From: an uncultured Porphyromonas sp.
Lineage (GTDB): Bacteria; Bacteroidota; Bacteroidia; Bacteroidales; Porphyromonadaceae
Assembly: GCA_945965245.1 (NCBI GenBank)
Contig: CAMFNC010000055.1
Span: 1-8,279, forward strand
DNA: 8,279 nucleotides
Direction: 5' to 3'
Shown here: positions 1 through 6,385 of the stretch, piece after piece
Layout: every line of letters starts with the position of its first letter
Numbering within the stretch: the stretch's first letter is position 1
Made by a program: the position numbers and the translations under genes
The notes under the pieces: model-generated
The model's input: only the letters and a program-made list of their open reading frames with translations
Databases searched by the model: none
What the model was told of the DNA's origin: nothing

Positions 1-95
1 TCAATTTGTGTATAAATTTTTCGGCACGCCGCAATCGCTTATTTGAAGGACTTTTTTAATGAGATGGAAATGGGGATGGATTGGGAAAACTTTTT

Positions 96-103
96 TATCT
101 TTG
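96..103 (+). promoter_or_regulatory. Candidate -7 promoter element for the tRNA-Cys gene
   Basis: TATCTTTG matches the Bacteroides -7 consensus TAnnTTTG exactly and lies 17 bases before the tRNA 5' end, so transcription would begin around 107-110. No clear -33 TTTG/TTG is present at the expected distance of about 20 bases, so the call rests on the -7 element and its position. A small dyad (CGCTT/AAGCG, 104-108 and 112-116) sits at the predicted start; its meaning is unknown. Confidence 0.6.
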
Positions 104-120
104 CGCTTCGAAAGCGAATT

Positions 121-191
121 GGTATCTTGGCCGAGTGGTTAGGCAACGGTCTGCAAAACCGTGTACGGCAGTTCGAATCTGCCAGGTACCT
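121..191 (+). tRNA. tRNA-Cys, anticodon GCA
   Basis: The full cloverleaf folds. The acceptor stem pairs 121-127 with 184-190, including one G-U pair. The D stem is 130-132/142-144 and the anticodon stem 146-150/158-162, with loop CTGCAAA placing anticodon GCA at 153-155. The variable loop is 4 bases (163-166). The T stem is 167-171/179-183 with loop TTCGAAT. The discriminator base is T191 (U73), an identity element of cysteine tRNAs. CCA is not encoded: the discriminator is followed by CCG, so the tail must be finished by tRNA nucleotidyltransferase. The gene lies between its own candidate promoter and terminator, so it appears to be a single-gene transcript. Confidence 0.97.
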
Positions 192-207
192 CCGGAAGAA
201 GTACATC

Positions 208-246
208 AAGCTGTTTTTATGCCTTCGGCATCTGAACAGCTTTTTT
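208..246 (+). terminator. Intrinsic terminator after tRNA-Cys
   Basis: A perfect 8-bp outer stem AAGCTGTT/AACAGCTT (208-215 with 235-242) is followed across a small internal loop by an inner stem ATGCC/GGCAT (219-223 with 227-231) closing a TTC loop. The descending arm runs into a T tract at 241-246. It ends the tRNA transcript before the tig promoter. Confidence 0.88.
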
Positions 247-255
247 AGTGTATAG

Positions 256-286
256 TTGTGCAACTCTTTTTTTTAGGCTAATTTTG
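256..286 (+). promoter_or_regulatory. Candidate promoter of tig
   Basis: TTG at 256-258 and TAATTTTG at 279-286 match the Bacteroides -33 and -7 elements with 20 bases between them. It is the most complete promoter in the window. Transcription should begin near 290-293, giving a leader of about 70 bases before the tig ATG at 363. The -7 element lies inside a dyad (AGGCTA/TAGCCT, 275-280 and 287-292). Confidence 0.75.
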
Positions 287-292
287 TAGCCT

Positions 293-316
293 TTAAGGTC
301 AAAAACATGACCTTAA
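293..316 (+). promoter_or_regulatory. Perfect 9-bp inverted repeat at the tig transcript start
   Basis: TTAAGGTCA (293-301) and TGACCTTAA (308-316) are exact reverse complements separated by 6 bases. The repeat begins at or within a few bases of the predicted transcription start. It could be a stem-loop at the 5' end of the tig mRNA, which would shield it from decay, or a DNA operator. There is no T tract after it, so it is not an intrinsic terminator. Confidence 0.6.
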
Positions 317-362
317 CAGTGGCAGAAAGACTATTAACAGAAATAAACAAGAAGTAATACAG

Positions 363-1730
363 ATGAATGTATCTATTGAAAATCTGAACGAAGCCGAAGC
401 CGTTCTGACGGTGAATATCAAAGGCGAAGATTATGCCGAAAAGGTAGAAAAAACACTTCGTGATTATCGTCGTCGTGCAGATATTAAAGGTTTCCGCAAA
501 GGGCAGGCTCCTCTGGGCATGATCAAGAAAATGTATGGTCAGGCCATCAAAGCCGAGCAGATTAACCGCACGCTGAACCAAGCTATCGGCGACTATCTGC
601 AAGAAAACAAAATTGCCATCCTGGGTGCTCCCATGGAATGTGAAAACGAACCGACATTGGATTTTGAAAAAGACGAAGATTTTGTTTTCAGATTTGATTT
701 GGCTCTTGAGCCGCAGTTGGTCGTTGAGCTGGATAAGAAGGATAAGCTGCCGTTCTATCACATCGAAGCCACTGAAGAGATGGTAAATGGTCAGGTGGAA
801 CAAATGCGCAGCAGCCTGGGTACTTCTTCCGAAGCGGAAGTTTCTGTGGAGGGTGACGTTATCTATGGCCACCTGGTGCAGCTGGAAGGTGATACTCCCA
901 TGGTAGATGGTGTGGAAGTGGAGCAGGCCGTTCTATTGCCCCAATATATCAAGGATGAGGGTATCCGTGCCCGCTTTGTGGGCGTCCATGTGGGTGATGC
1001 CGTAGTATTCGAGCCATATAAGGCCTATCAAGGCAATGAGGTAGAAATCGGCTCTTTCCTCCATGTGGATAAGTCAAAGGCCGCCGAATTCGAAGGTAAA
1101 AACTTCGAAATGAAGATTTCGACCATCAAACATCATGAACCTGCAGCTTTGGATGAGGCATTCTATAAAGCCGCTTTCGGCGAAAATACTCCTATCAATA
1201 GCGAAGAAGCTGTGCGCGCCGAGGTAAAACGCAGCTTCGATGAGCAACTGAAGTCCGAAAGCGACTACAAGTTCCTCGTAGATATGCGTGCCCATTTGCT
1301 GGAAAAGGTGGGCGAACCCAAGTTTGCCGAAAAGACACTGAAACGTTGGTTGAAATCTCGCGATGAAAAGCGTACGGACGAGGATGTGGAGCGTGAATAT
1401 CCGGCCATGATTAAGGATCTGACCTATCACTTGATCCATGCCAAGTTGGAAGAACGCTACGAAATCAAGGTGAGCGAAGAGGAAATCATGCAGTATGCTG
1501 TGCTGGTGGCCAAAAATCAGTTTGCACAATATGGCATGAATACTGTGCCCAACGATATGCTGGAAAAGTATGCCAAGAGTATGCTGGAAAAAGAAGAAAC
1601 TCGCTATAATCTCTCATCTCGCGTAGCCGAAAACAAGGTGGCTCAAGCCGTTCGCGAATGTGTATCTTTGGATGAAAAGACCGTTAGCTGGGATGAATTC
1701 CGCACAATTATGGATGGAGCCGAGGCGTAA
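363..1730 (+). CDS. tig: Trigger factor, ribosome-associated chaperone
   Basis: This protein of 455 residues is trigger factor, the chaperone that docks at the ribosomal exit tunnel and shelters nascent chains. The N-terminal ribosome-binding domain (about 1-120) carries the signature loop GFRKGQAP at residues 43-50. The middle region (about 155-255) occupies the place of the FKBP-type prolyl isomerase domain. Fragments such as GDVIYGH and the FVGVHVGD segment recall that fold, but the usual IPGFE..I.G active-site stretch is missing, so isomerase activity is doubtful (inference). The remaining C-terminal part (about 260-455) is the helical chaperone arm domain. The length is close to the usual 430-450 residues. 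The ATG at 363 gives the normal MNVSIENL-type N terminus; no Shine-Dalgarno sequence precedes it, as is usual in this phylum. The gene has its own promoter and terminator. The partner genes clpP and clpX, often adjacent to tig, do not follow. Confidence 0.96.
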   Translation: MNVSIENLNEAEAVLTVNIKGEDYAEKVEKTLRDYRRRADIKGFRKGQAPLGMIKKMYGQAIKAEQINRTLNQAIGDYLQENKIAILGAPMECENEPTLDFEKDEDFVFRFDLALEPQLVVELDKKDKLPFYHIEATEEMVNGQVEQMRSSLGTSSEAEVSVEGDVIYGHLVQLEGDTPMVDGVEVEQAVLLPQYIKDEGIRARFVGVHVGDAVVFEPYKAYQGNEVEIGSFLHVDKSKAAEFEGKNFEMKISTIKHHEPAALDEAFYKAAFGENTPINSEEAVRAEVKRSFDEQLKSESDYKFLVDMRAHLLEKVGEPKFAEKTLKRWLKSRDEKRTDEDVEREYPAMIKDLTYHLIHAKLEERYEIKVSEEEIMQYAVLVAKNQFAQYGMNTVPNDMLEKYAKSMLEKEETRYNLSSRVAENKVAQAVRECVSLDEKTVSWDEFRTIMDGAEA

Positions 1731-1761
1731 CTCCTCCCTCCGATAATCTATATGGATACCA

Positions 1762-1806
1762 AAGACCCGATACGTGCCTTGTGGCCGTTCGGGTCTTCTT
1801 TCTTTT
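1762..1806 (+). terminator. Intrinsic terminator after tig
   Basis: A perfect 9-bp stem AAGACCCGA/TCGGGTCTT (1762-1770 with 1789-1797) continues inward through short GC pairings (ACG/CGT and GCC/GGC, each past a single bulged T). It is followed by a T-rich tract broken by two C residues up to 1806. The T tract is less pure than that of the rpsA terminator but the stem is strong. Confidence 0.85.
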
Positions 1807-1882
1807 TGCCCCTCAGAGATGCAACCGGGAAGATTTTTGCATTTTAGCAGAACATAAGTGGCTGAATTAGAAAAAGAAATGC

Positions 1883-1890
1883 TATCTTTG
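1883..1890 (+). promoter_or_regulatory. Candidate -7 promoter element of rpsA
   Basis: TATCTTTG matches the Bacteroides -7 consensus exactly and is the same 8-mer as upstream of the tRNA gene. The predicted start near 1895 leaves an A+T-rich leader of about 55 bases before the rpsA ATG. The expected -33 position (around 1858-1862) holds GTGGC, a poor match, so the upstream element is weak or absent. Confidence 0.62.
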
Positions 1891-1949
1891 TCCCCGATTT
1901 TTAGCCATATAATGTCTAACGATTAACAAAAAACGAGTAAATTAACTTA

Positions 1950-3743
1950 ATGGAAAACTTAAAAAACATTCGTCCTTTGGAAGATTTCAACTGGGACGAG
2001 TTCGAAGCCGGCAGTGCATTGAACGCCGAAAGCCGTAAAGCTCAAGAAGATGCTTACGACAACACCATGAACGCTATCTGCGAAGGCGAAGTAATCATGG
2101 GTAAAGTAACCAAGATTGGCAAACGCGAAGTGTTGGTTAATGTCGGTTTCAAGAGCGAGGGTGCGATTGCAGCCTCGGAATTCCGCTACAATCCCGAATT
2201 GCAAGTAGGCGATGAAGTGGAAGTATTTATCGAAAACCAAGAAGACCGTCGTGGTCAGTTGGTTCTTTCACACCGCAAAGCGCGTGCTTCACGCTCATGG
2301 GAACGTGTAAACGAAGCGATGGAAAAAGACGAGATTATCAAGGGTTACATCAAATGCCGTACCAAGGGTGGTATGATCGTGGATATCTTTGGTATCGAAG
2401 CATTCTTGCCCGGTTCACAAATCGACGTGCGTCCTATTCGCGACTACGACGTTTATGTGGATAAGACTATGGAATTCAAGATTGTTAAAATCAATCAAGA
2501 ATATAAAAACGTTGTTGTTTCTCACAAAGTGCTCATCGAAGCCGAACTCGAACAACAAAAGAAAGAAATCATCGGTAAGCTCGAAAAGGGTCAGGTACTC
2601 GAAGGCGTGGTTAAGAATGTTACCTCTTACGGCGTATTCATCGACTTGGGCGGCGTAGATGGTTTGATTCACATCACAGACCTCTCTTGGGGTCGTGTGG
2701 CTCACCCCAACGAAGTGGTGGAATTGGATCAGAAACTCAATGTGGTTATCTTGGACTTCGATGAACAGAAAAAGCGTATCGCTTTGGGTCTGAAGCAACT
2801 CACTCCACACCCCTGGGACTCTTTGGATGCCGACCTCAAAGTGGGTGACAAGGTAAAAGGTACGGTGGTGGTAATGGCCGATTACGGTGCATTCGTAGAA
2901 ATCGCTCCGGGTGTGGAAGGCTTGATTCACGTATCTGAAATGTCTTGGACGCAGCATCACCTGCGCAGTGCTCAGGACTTCCTGAAAGTGGGCGACGAAA
3001 TCGAAGCCGTGATATTGACTCTGGATCGCGACGAGCGCAAGATGAGTCTCGGTCTCAAGCAACTGAAGCAAGATCCCTGGGAGGGTGTGGAAGAACGTTA
3101 TCCCGTGGGTTCACGTCACACTGCCAAGGTGCGTAACTTCACTAACTTCGGTGTGTTCGTAGAAATCGAAGAAGGCGTGGATGGTCTAGTACACATCTCC
3201 GACCTTTCCTGGACCAAGAAGATCAAACACCCCAGCGAGTTTACTCAAGTGGGCGCCGAAATGGAAGTGGTAGTGCTCGAAATCGATAAAGAAAACCGCC
3301 GTTTGAGCCTGGGTCACAAGCAGCTGGAAGAAAATCCCTGGGATGTGTTCGAAACAGTATTTAAGGTGGGTAGCATCCAAGAAGGTACCATCATCGAACT
3401 GATGGACAAGGGTGCTGTGGTTTCTCTGCCCTATGGCGTGGAAGGCTTTGCCACTCCCAAACACTTGGTAAAAGAAGATGGCTCACAGGCTCAGTTGGAA
3501 GAAAAATTACCCTTCAAGGTGATTGAATTCAACAAGGATGCCAAGCGTATCATCGTATCTCACAGCCGTGTGTTCGAAGACGAACAGCGTGCTGCTGCCA
3601 AGCAGGAAAAGGCCGAAAATCAGGCTCAGAAAGAAGTCTCTAAGAATGCCGTAGCGGCTTCTAATGCATCTAACCAAGAAAAAGCCACTTTGGGCGACTT
3701 GGACGAACTGGCTGCATTGAAAGAAAAACTTTCCGGCAACTAA
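1950..3743 (+). CDS. rpsA: 30S ribosomal protein S1
   Basis: At 597 residues this is bacterial S1, which brings mRNA to the 30S subunit. Six S1 (OB-fold) domains can be seen at roughly residues 45-109, 127-193, 213-282, 298-370, 386-456 and 473-540. Domains 3-5 are the most alike, each with a VxGLxHxSxxSW-type core (VDGLIHITDLSW, VEGLIHVSEMSW, VDGLVHISDLSW) and a following KxxxLGxKQL segment. Domains 1 and 2, which in the family mainly contact the ribosome, and domain 6 are more divergent. The tail after residue 545 is rich in Ala, Lys, Glu, Gln and Asn and looks disordered. Because Bacteroidota initiate largely without Shine-Dalgarno pairing, S1 is expected to be especially important for initiation here. 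The leader before the ATG is A-rich with no Shine-Dalgarno, an S1-friendly context. S1 represses its own mRNA in E. coli; nothing here directly shows or excludes that. A promoter and strong terminator make it a single-gene unit. Confidence 0.97.
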   Translation: MENLKNIRPLEDFNWDEFEAGSALNAESRKAQEDAYDNTMNAICEGEVIMGKVTKIGKREVLVNVGFKSEGAIAASEFRYNPELQVGDEVEVFIENQEDRRGQLVLSHRKARASRSWERVNEAMEKDEIIKGYIKCRTKGGMIVDIFGIEAFLPGSQIDVRPIRDYDVYVDKTMEFKIVKINQEYKNVVVSHKVLIEAELEQQKKEIIGKLEKGQVLEGVVKNVTSYGVFIDLGGVDGLIHITDLSWGRVAHPNEVVELDQKLNVVILDFDEQKKRIALGLKQLTPHPWDSLDADLKVGDKVKGTVVVMADYGAFVEIAPGVEGLIHVSEMSWTQHHLRSAQDFLKVGDEIEAVILTLDRDERKMSLGLKQLKQDPWEGVEERYPVGSRHTAKVRNFTNFGVFVEIEEGVDGLVHISDLSWTKKIKHPSEFTQVGAEMEVVVLEIDKENRRLSLGHKQLEENPWDVFETVFKVGSIQEGTIIELMDKGAVVSLPYGVEGFATPKHLVKEDGSQAQLEEKLPFKVIEFNKDAKRIIVSHSRVFEDEQRAAAKQEKAENQAQKEVSKNAVAASNASNQEKATLGDLDELAALKEKLSGN

Positions 3744-3750
3744 TTCGAAA

Positions 3751-3770
3751 TGCCGGCTGCCATCCGGCAG
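3751..3770 (+). repeat. GC-rich dyad between the rpsA stop and its terminator
   Basis: TGCCGG (3751-3756) can pair with CCGGCA at 3764-3769 or with a second CCGGCA inside the last codons of rpsA (3733-3738). CTGCC/GGCAG (3757-3761 with 3766-3770) offers a third, competing hairpin. No T tract follows, so it is not itself a terminator. It may protect the 3' end of the mRNA; this is inference. Confidence 0.4.
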
Positions 3771-3787
3771 TGGTTGAAATACAAATT

Positions 3788-3823
3788 AAAAGCCTCGATT
3801 CCCCCTGGAGTCGAGGCTTTTTA
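3788..3823 (+). terminator. Strong intrinsic terminator after rpsA
   Basis: An 11-bp perfect stem (AAAAGCCTCGA at 3788-3798 with TCGAGGCTTTT at 3811-3821) extends inward through a T-G pair, T-A and two C-G pairs to a 4-base loop (3803-3806). The descending arm ends in T residues at 3818-3822. The A tract on the left arm means the element could also stop transcription arriving from the other side. Confidence 0.93.
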
Positions 3824-3898
3824 TATACAAAACAGATGTATTTTACTCTTTTCTATGCTTTTAAGTCAATAGAGGATTATTAGATGCTGTTAGTTTCG

Positions 3899-3906
3899 TA
3901 TATTTG
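3899..3906 (+). promoter_or_regulatory. Candidate -7 promoter element of aspA
   Basis: TATATTTG matches the Bacteroides -7 consensus TAnnTTTG exactly, 67 bases before the aspA ATG. The predicted start is near 3911. At the -33 position only TTA (3876-3878) is seen, a partial match. Together with the terminator just upstream, this supports independent transcription of aspA. Confidence 0.6.
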
Positions 3907-3928
3907 TAAAATTCTTGAAAAAGATTTT

Positions 3929-3952
3929 TTAATGACAAAATCTAATCATTAA
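3929..3952 (+). promoter_or_regulatory. Operator-like inverted repeat in the aspA leader
   Basis: TTAATGA (3929-3935) and TCATTAA (3946-3952) are perfect reverse complements with a 10-base spacer, about 17 bases centre to centre, as expected for a dimeric regulator contacting one face of the helix. A second dyad, AGATTTT/AAAATCT (3922-3928 with 3937-3943), interlocks with it, so in RNA the two stems would exclude each other. Both are A+T-rich, and chance occurrence in this region is possible. Confidence 0.35.
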
Positions 3953-3973
3953 CACTTATATCTTTACAATCAA

Positions 3974-5404
3974 ATGGAGTCACAGAACCACAATTTTCGC
4001 ATTGAAAGCGATTTGATCGGTGAACGTCAGATCCCCGCAGACAAACTCTACGGTGTACAAACCTTACGCGGTATCGAAAACTTCCGCATCAGCAATTTCT
4101 TGTTGAGTGATTACCCTCTCTTTATTCACGGTTTAGCTTGGACCAAAGAGGCTGCCGCTATAGCCAATCATCGTTTGGGCATCATCAACGATGAGCAGAA
4201 AAAGGGTATTGTGCAGGCTTGCGAAGAAATTTTGGCAGGACAGCACCATGAATTTTTCCCTGTGGATATGATTCAGGGAGGCGCCGGCACCACCACCAAC
4301 ATGAATGCCAATGAGGTAATCTGCAACCGTGCTTTGCAGATTATGGGGCATAACCCCGGTGAATTCAAATACCTCTCTCCCAATGACCATGTAAACGGTG
4401 AGCAATCTACCAATGACGCATATCCCACAGCCATCCACTTGGGATTGTATGCATCTCACCTCCGCTTCCGTAAGCACTTGATTGAGTTAATTGACTCTCT
4501 GAAAGCCAAAGGCAAAGAGTTTGCTCATGTACTCAAGATGGGACGTACCCAACTTCAGGATGCCGTGCCCATGACTTTGGGACAGACCTTCAACGGCTTT
4601 GCCTCTATCCTCGAACAGGAATTGGGTAATCTGGACTATGCTGCCAAAGAGTTCCTGACGGTGAATATGGGTGCTACGGCCATTGGTACGGGTATCTGTG
4701 CCGAACCGGAGTATGCCGAATATGTAGTAGAGGCTCTGCGTCAAATTACCGGTTGGGAGGTGGAACTTTCTGCCGACTTGGTAGGCGCTACAAGCGATAC
4801 TTCTGTAATGATTGGTTACAGCTCCGAGCTGAAACGTATTGCCGTAAAGGTAAATAAGATTTGTAATGACCTTCGTTTGATTAGCAGCGGTCCTCGTGCT
4901 GGTTTGAATGAAATTAATCTGCCTGCCATGCAGCCGGGTTCTTCTATCATGCCGGGTAAGGTGAACCCGGTTATCCCCGAAGTGATGAATCAGATTTGCT
5001 ATAAGGTGATGGGTAACGACGTGTGCGTAACCATGGCTGGCGATGCAGCCCAGATGGAGCTTAACGCCATGGAACCCGTGATGGCACAATGCTGTTTCGA
5101 GTCTTTGGACATCATGGCCAACGGCTTTGATACGCTGCGCAGACTCTGTATCGATGGTATCGAAGCCAATGAAAAAGTTTGTGCCGATTACATCAAAAAC
5201 AGCATTGGAATTGTTACAGCATTGAACCCCATCATCGGTTACAAGAATTCCACCAAGATAGCCAAGGAAGCTATGGAAACCGGTAAGGGAGTATACGAAT
5301 TGGTATTGGAACATGATATTTTGGATAAGAAAGATTTGGATACCATTCTTTCTCCCGAAAATATGATTCGTCCGGTTAAACTGAATATCAAACCGAAGCA
5401 CTAA
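3974..5404 (+). CDS. aspA: Aspartate ammonia-lyase (aspartase)
   Basis: This protein of 476 residues belongs to the aspartase/fumarase superfamily and is assigned to aspartase, which splits L-aspartate into fumarate and ammonia in the cytoplasm. The superfamily signature GSSIMPGKVNPVIPE spans residues 322-336. The continuation VIPEVMNQ is aspartase-like; class II fumarases typically have TQCEA there. By analogy with the Bacillus enzyme, Ser323 is the catalytic base on the flexible SS loop, with Lys329 and Asn331 binding substrate. Other substrate-binding regions are GAGTTTNMN (103-111), STND (145-148) and GRTQLQDAVP (190-199), where Gln193 matches E. coli AspA rather than the His of Bacillus AspB. 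The length is typical (about 470). The ATG at 3974 gives the usual N terminus, with ESDLIGER following shortly. In anaerobic Bacteroidales the fumarate produced can feed fumarate reductase and succinate formation; this is family knowledge. It has its own -7 element, and I see no terminator before the next gene. Confidence 0.94.
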   Translation: MESQNHNFRIESDLIGERQIPADKLYGVQTLRGIENFRISNFLLSDYPLFIHGLAWTKEAAAIANHRLGIINDEQKKGIVQACEEILAGQHHEFFPVDMIQGGAGTTTNMNANEVICNRALQIMGHNPGEFKYLSPNDHVNGEQSTNDAYPTAIHLGLYASHLRFRKHLIELIDSLKAKGKEFAHVLKMGRTQLQDAVPMTLGQTFNGFASILEQELGNLDYAAKEFLTVNMGATAIGTGICAEPEYAEYVVEALRQITGWEVELSADLVGATSDTSVMIGYSSELKRIAVKVNKICNDLRLISSGPRAGLNEINLPAMQPGSSIMPGKVNPVIPEVMNQICYKVMGNDVCVTMAGDAAQMELNAMEPVMAQCCFESLDIMANGFDTLRRLCIDGIEANEKVCADYIKNSIGIVTALNPIIGYKNSTKIAKEAMETGKGVYELVLEHDILDKKDLDTILSPENMIRPVKLNIKPKH

Positions 5405-5461
5405 TATTGAGCGTAGTTTGCGGTAACCACGCTGCACGTTGGTGCTAATATAGAAAACGAA

Positions 5462-6376
5462 ATGAAAAAGGATGTTTTATATCCGTTTATGGCATCGGTG
5501 CTAAGCCTGCTCTTAGCAGCGTGCAGTGTGGTTCCCCTTACGGGGCGCAGACAGTTGAATTTGGTCTCCGAACAGGAGATTGTGGCCTCCAGTCTTGTGC
5601 AGTATCGAGAGTTTATGCGCACGGCTCCGGTTAGCCGTAATGCTCAAAATACCCGACGAGTGGTCAATGTGGGCCGGCGCATAGCCGAAGCCACAAGCCG
5701 ATATTTGCAGGCTAATGGCATGAACGACCGGCTGAAGAATTTGGCTTGGGAGTTTAATTTGGTGGAAAGCAATAAAATTAATGCTTTCTGTATGCCCGGT
5801 GGCAAGATTGTAGTCTATTCGGGTATCCTATCGCTTTTCGGGTCAGATGATGAATTAGCCGCAGTGGTGGCACATGAAGTGGCTCATGCCGTGGCTCGCC
5901 ATAGCAATGAGCGCATCAGCAATGAATTGCTTAGGCAAATGGGTTCGCAGGTGCTTACACGTGCCGTGCTGGGACGTACTTCTTCCATTGGTTTGGCCAG
6001 AGTTATCAATCAGGCTTACGGATTGGGTTCGCAGGTACTTGTGTCTTTACCTTACAGTCGCAAACATGAATATGAGGCAGACCGCATCGGCATGATTTTC
6101 ATGGCCATGGCAGGATATAATCCGGAAGGTGCAATCTCGTTGTGGAAGCGAATGTCTTCCGGCAAGGCAAATCAGTCAGATTTCTTGAGCACTCACCCCT
6201 CCGATCAGAAGCGTGTGGATGCTTTGATGGAATATTTGGGGCAGGCTCAATTGGTGTATCAAGGCAAAGTGGATGTGAGAAATCTCAATATTATCAGTCC
6301 CGATAAGAAAAGCGCCACCACTAAGACCACAAATGCGCAGACCAACGTGCGCACATCCGAAAAATGGCATTTCTAA
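5462..6376 (+). CDS. M48-family zinc metallopeptidase lipoprotein (LoiP/YcaL-like)
   Basis: A 304-residue secreted protease. The N terminus is a lipoprotein signal peptide: basic MKK, hydrophobic stretch, and lipobox LAAC with the modified Cys at residue 21. The mature start CSVVPLTGRRQLNLV is characteristic of this group. No acidic run follows the Cys, so it lacks the Bacteroidota surface-export signal and probably faces the periplasm (inference). The M48 zinc site is intact: HEVAH at 138-142 (His138 and His142 ligands, Glu139 catalytic) and the ExxxD motif EYEAD at 203-207, whose Glu203 is the third ligand. A THPS..KR segment (244-251) is typical of the family. The residues after about 275 are Thr/Lys-rich and look flexible. 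Relatives act in outer-membrane protein quality control. It starts 57 bases after aspA; TAATATTG at 5402-5409 matches the -7 consensus at 7 of 8 positions, a weak candidate promoter. The next gene begins 9 bases after its stop. Confidence 0.92.
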   Translation: MKKDVLYPFMASVLSLLLAACSVVPLTGRRQLNLVSEQEIVASSLVQYREFMRTAPVSRNAQNTRRVVNVGRRIAEATSRYLQANGMNDRLKNLAWEFNLVESNKINAFCMPGGKIVVYSGILSLFGSDDELAAVVAHEVAHAVARHSNERISNELLRQMGSQVLTRAVLGRTSSIGLARVINQAYGLGSQVLVSLPYSRKHEYEADRIGMIFMAMAGYNPEGAISLWKRMSSGKANQSDFLSTHPSDQKRVDALMEYLGQAQLVYQGKVDVRNLNIISPDKKSATTKTTNAQTNVRTSEKWHF

Positions 6377-6385
6377 TCTCGAGAA

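Noticed and set aside
43..255. Small plus-strand open frame across the tRNA
   Set aside because: It runs through the tRNA-Cys gene and its terminator hairpin, so it cannot be a separate protein gene with any credibility.
273..872. Minus-strand open frame of 199 codons over the tig start
   Set aside because: It overlaps the tig promoter and the ribosome-binding domain of trigger factor, and its Phe/Ile/His-rich translation resembles no family.
1819..1842. Dyad ATGCAA/TTGCAT with a 12-base loop upstream of rpsA
   Set aside because: The 6-bp A+T-rich stem with a long loop is weak, and the tig terminator just upstream already explains transcript ending.
2415..3071. Minus-strand open frame of 218 codons within rpsA
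   Set aside because: It is the antisense of repeated S1 domains; codon bias of a highly expressed gene often leaves such frames open.
4487..5437. Long open frame of 316 codons on the minus strand
   Set aside because: It lies almost wholly opposite aspA, whose product is a complete aspartase with all motifs. The predicted minus-strand protein is His/Ile-rich with no recognisable domain, as expected for a shadow frame.
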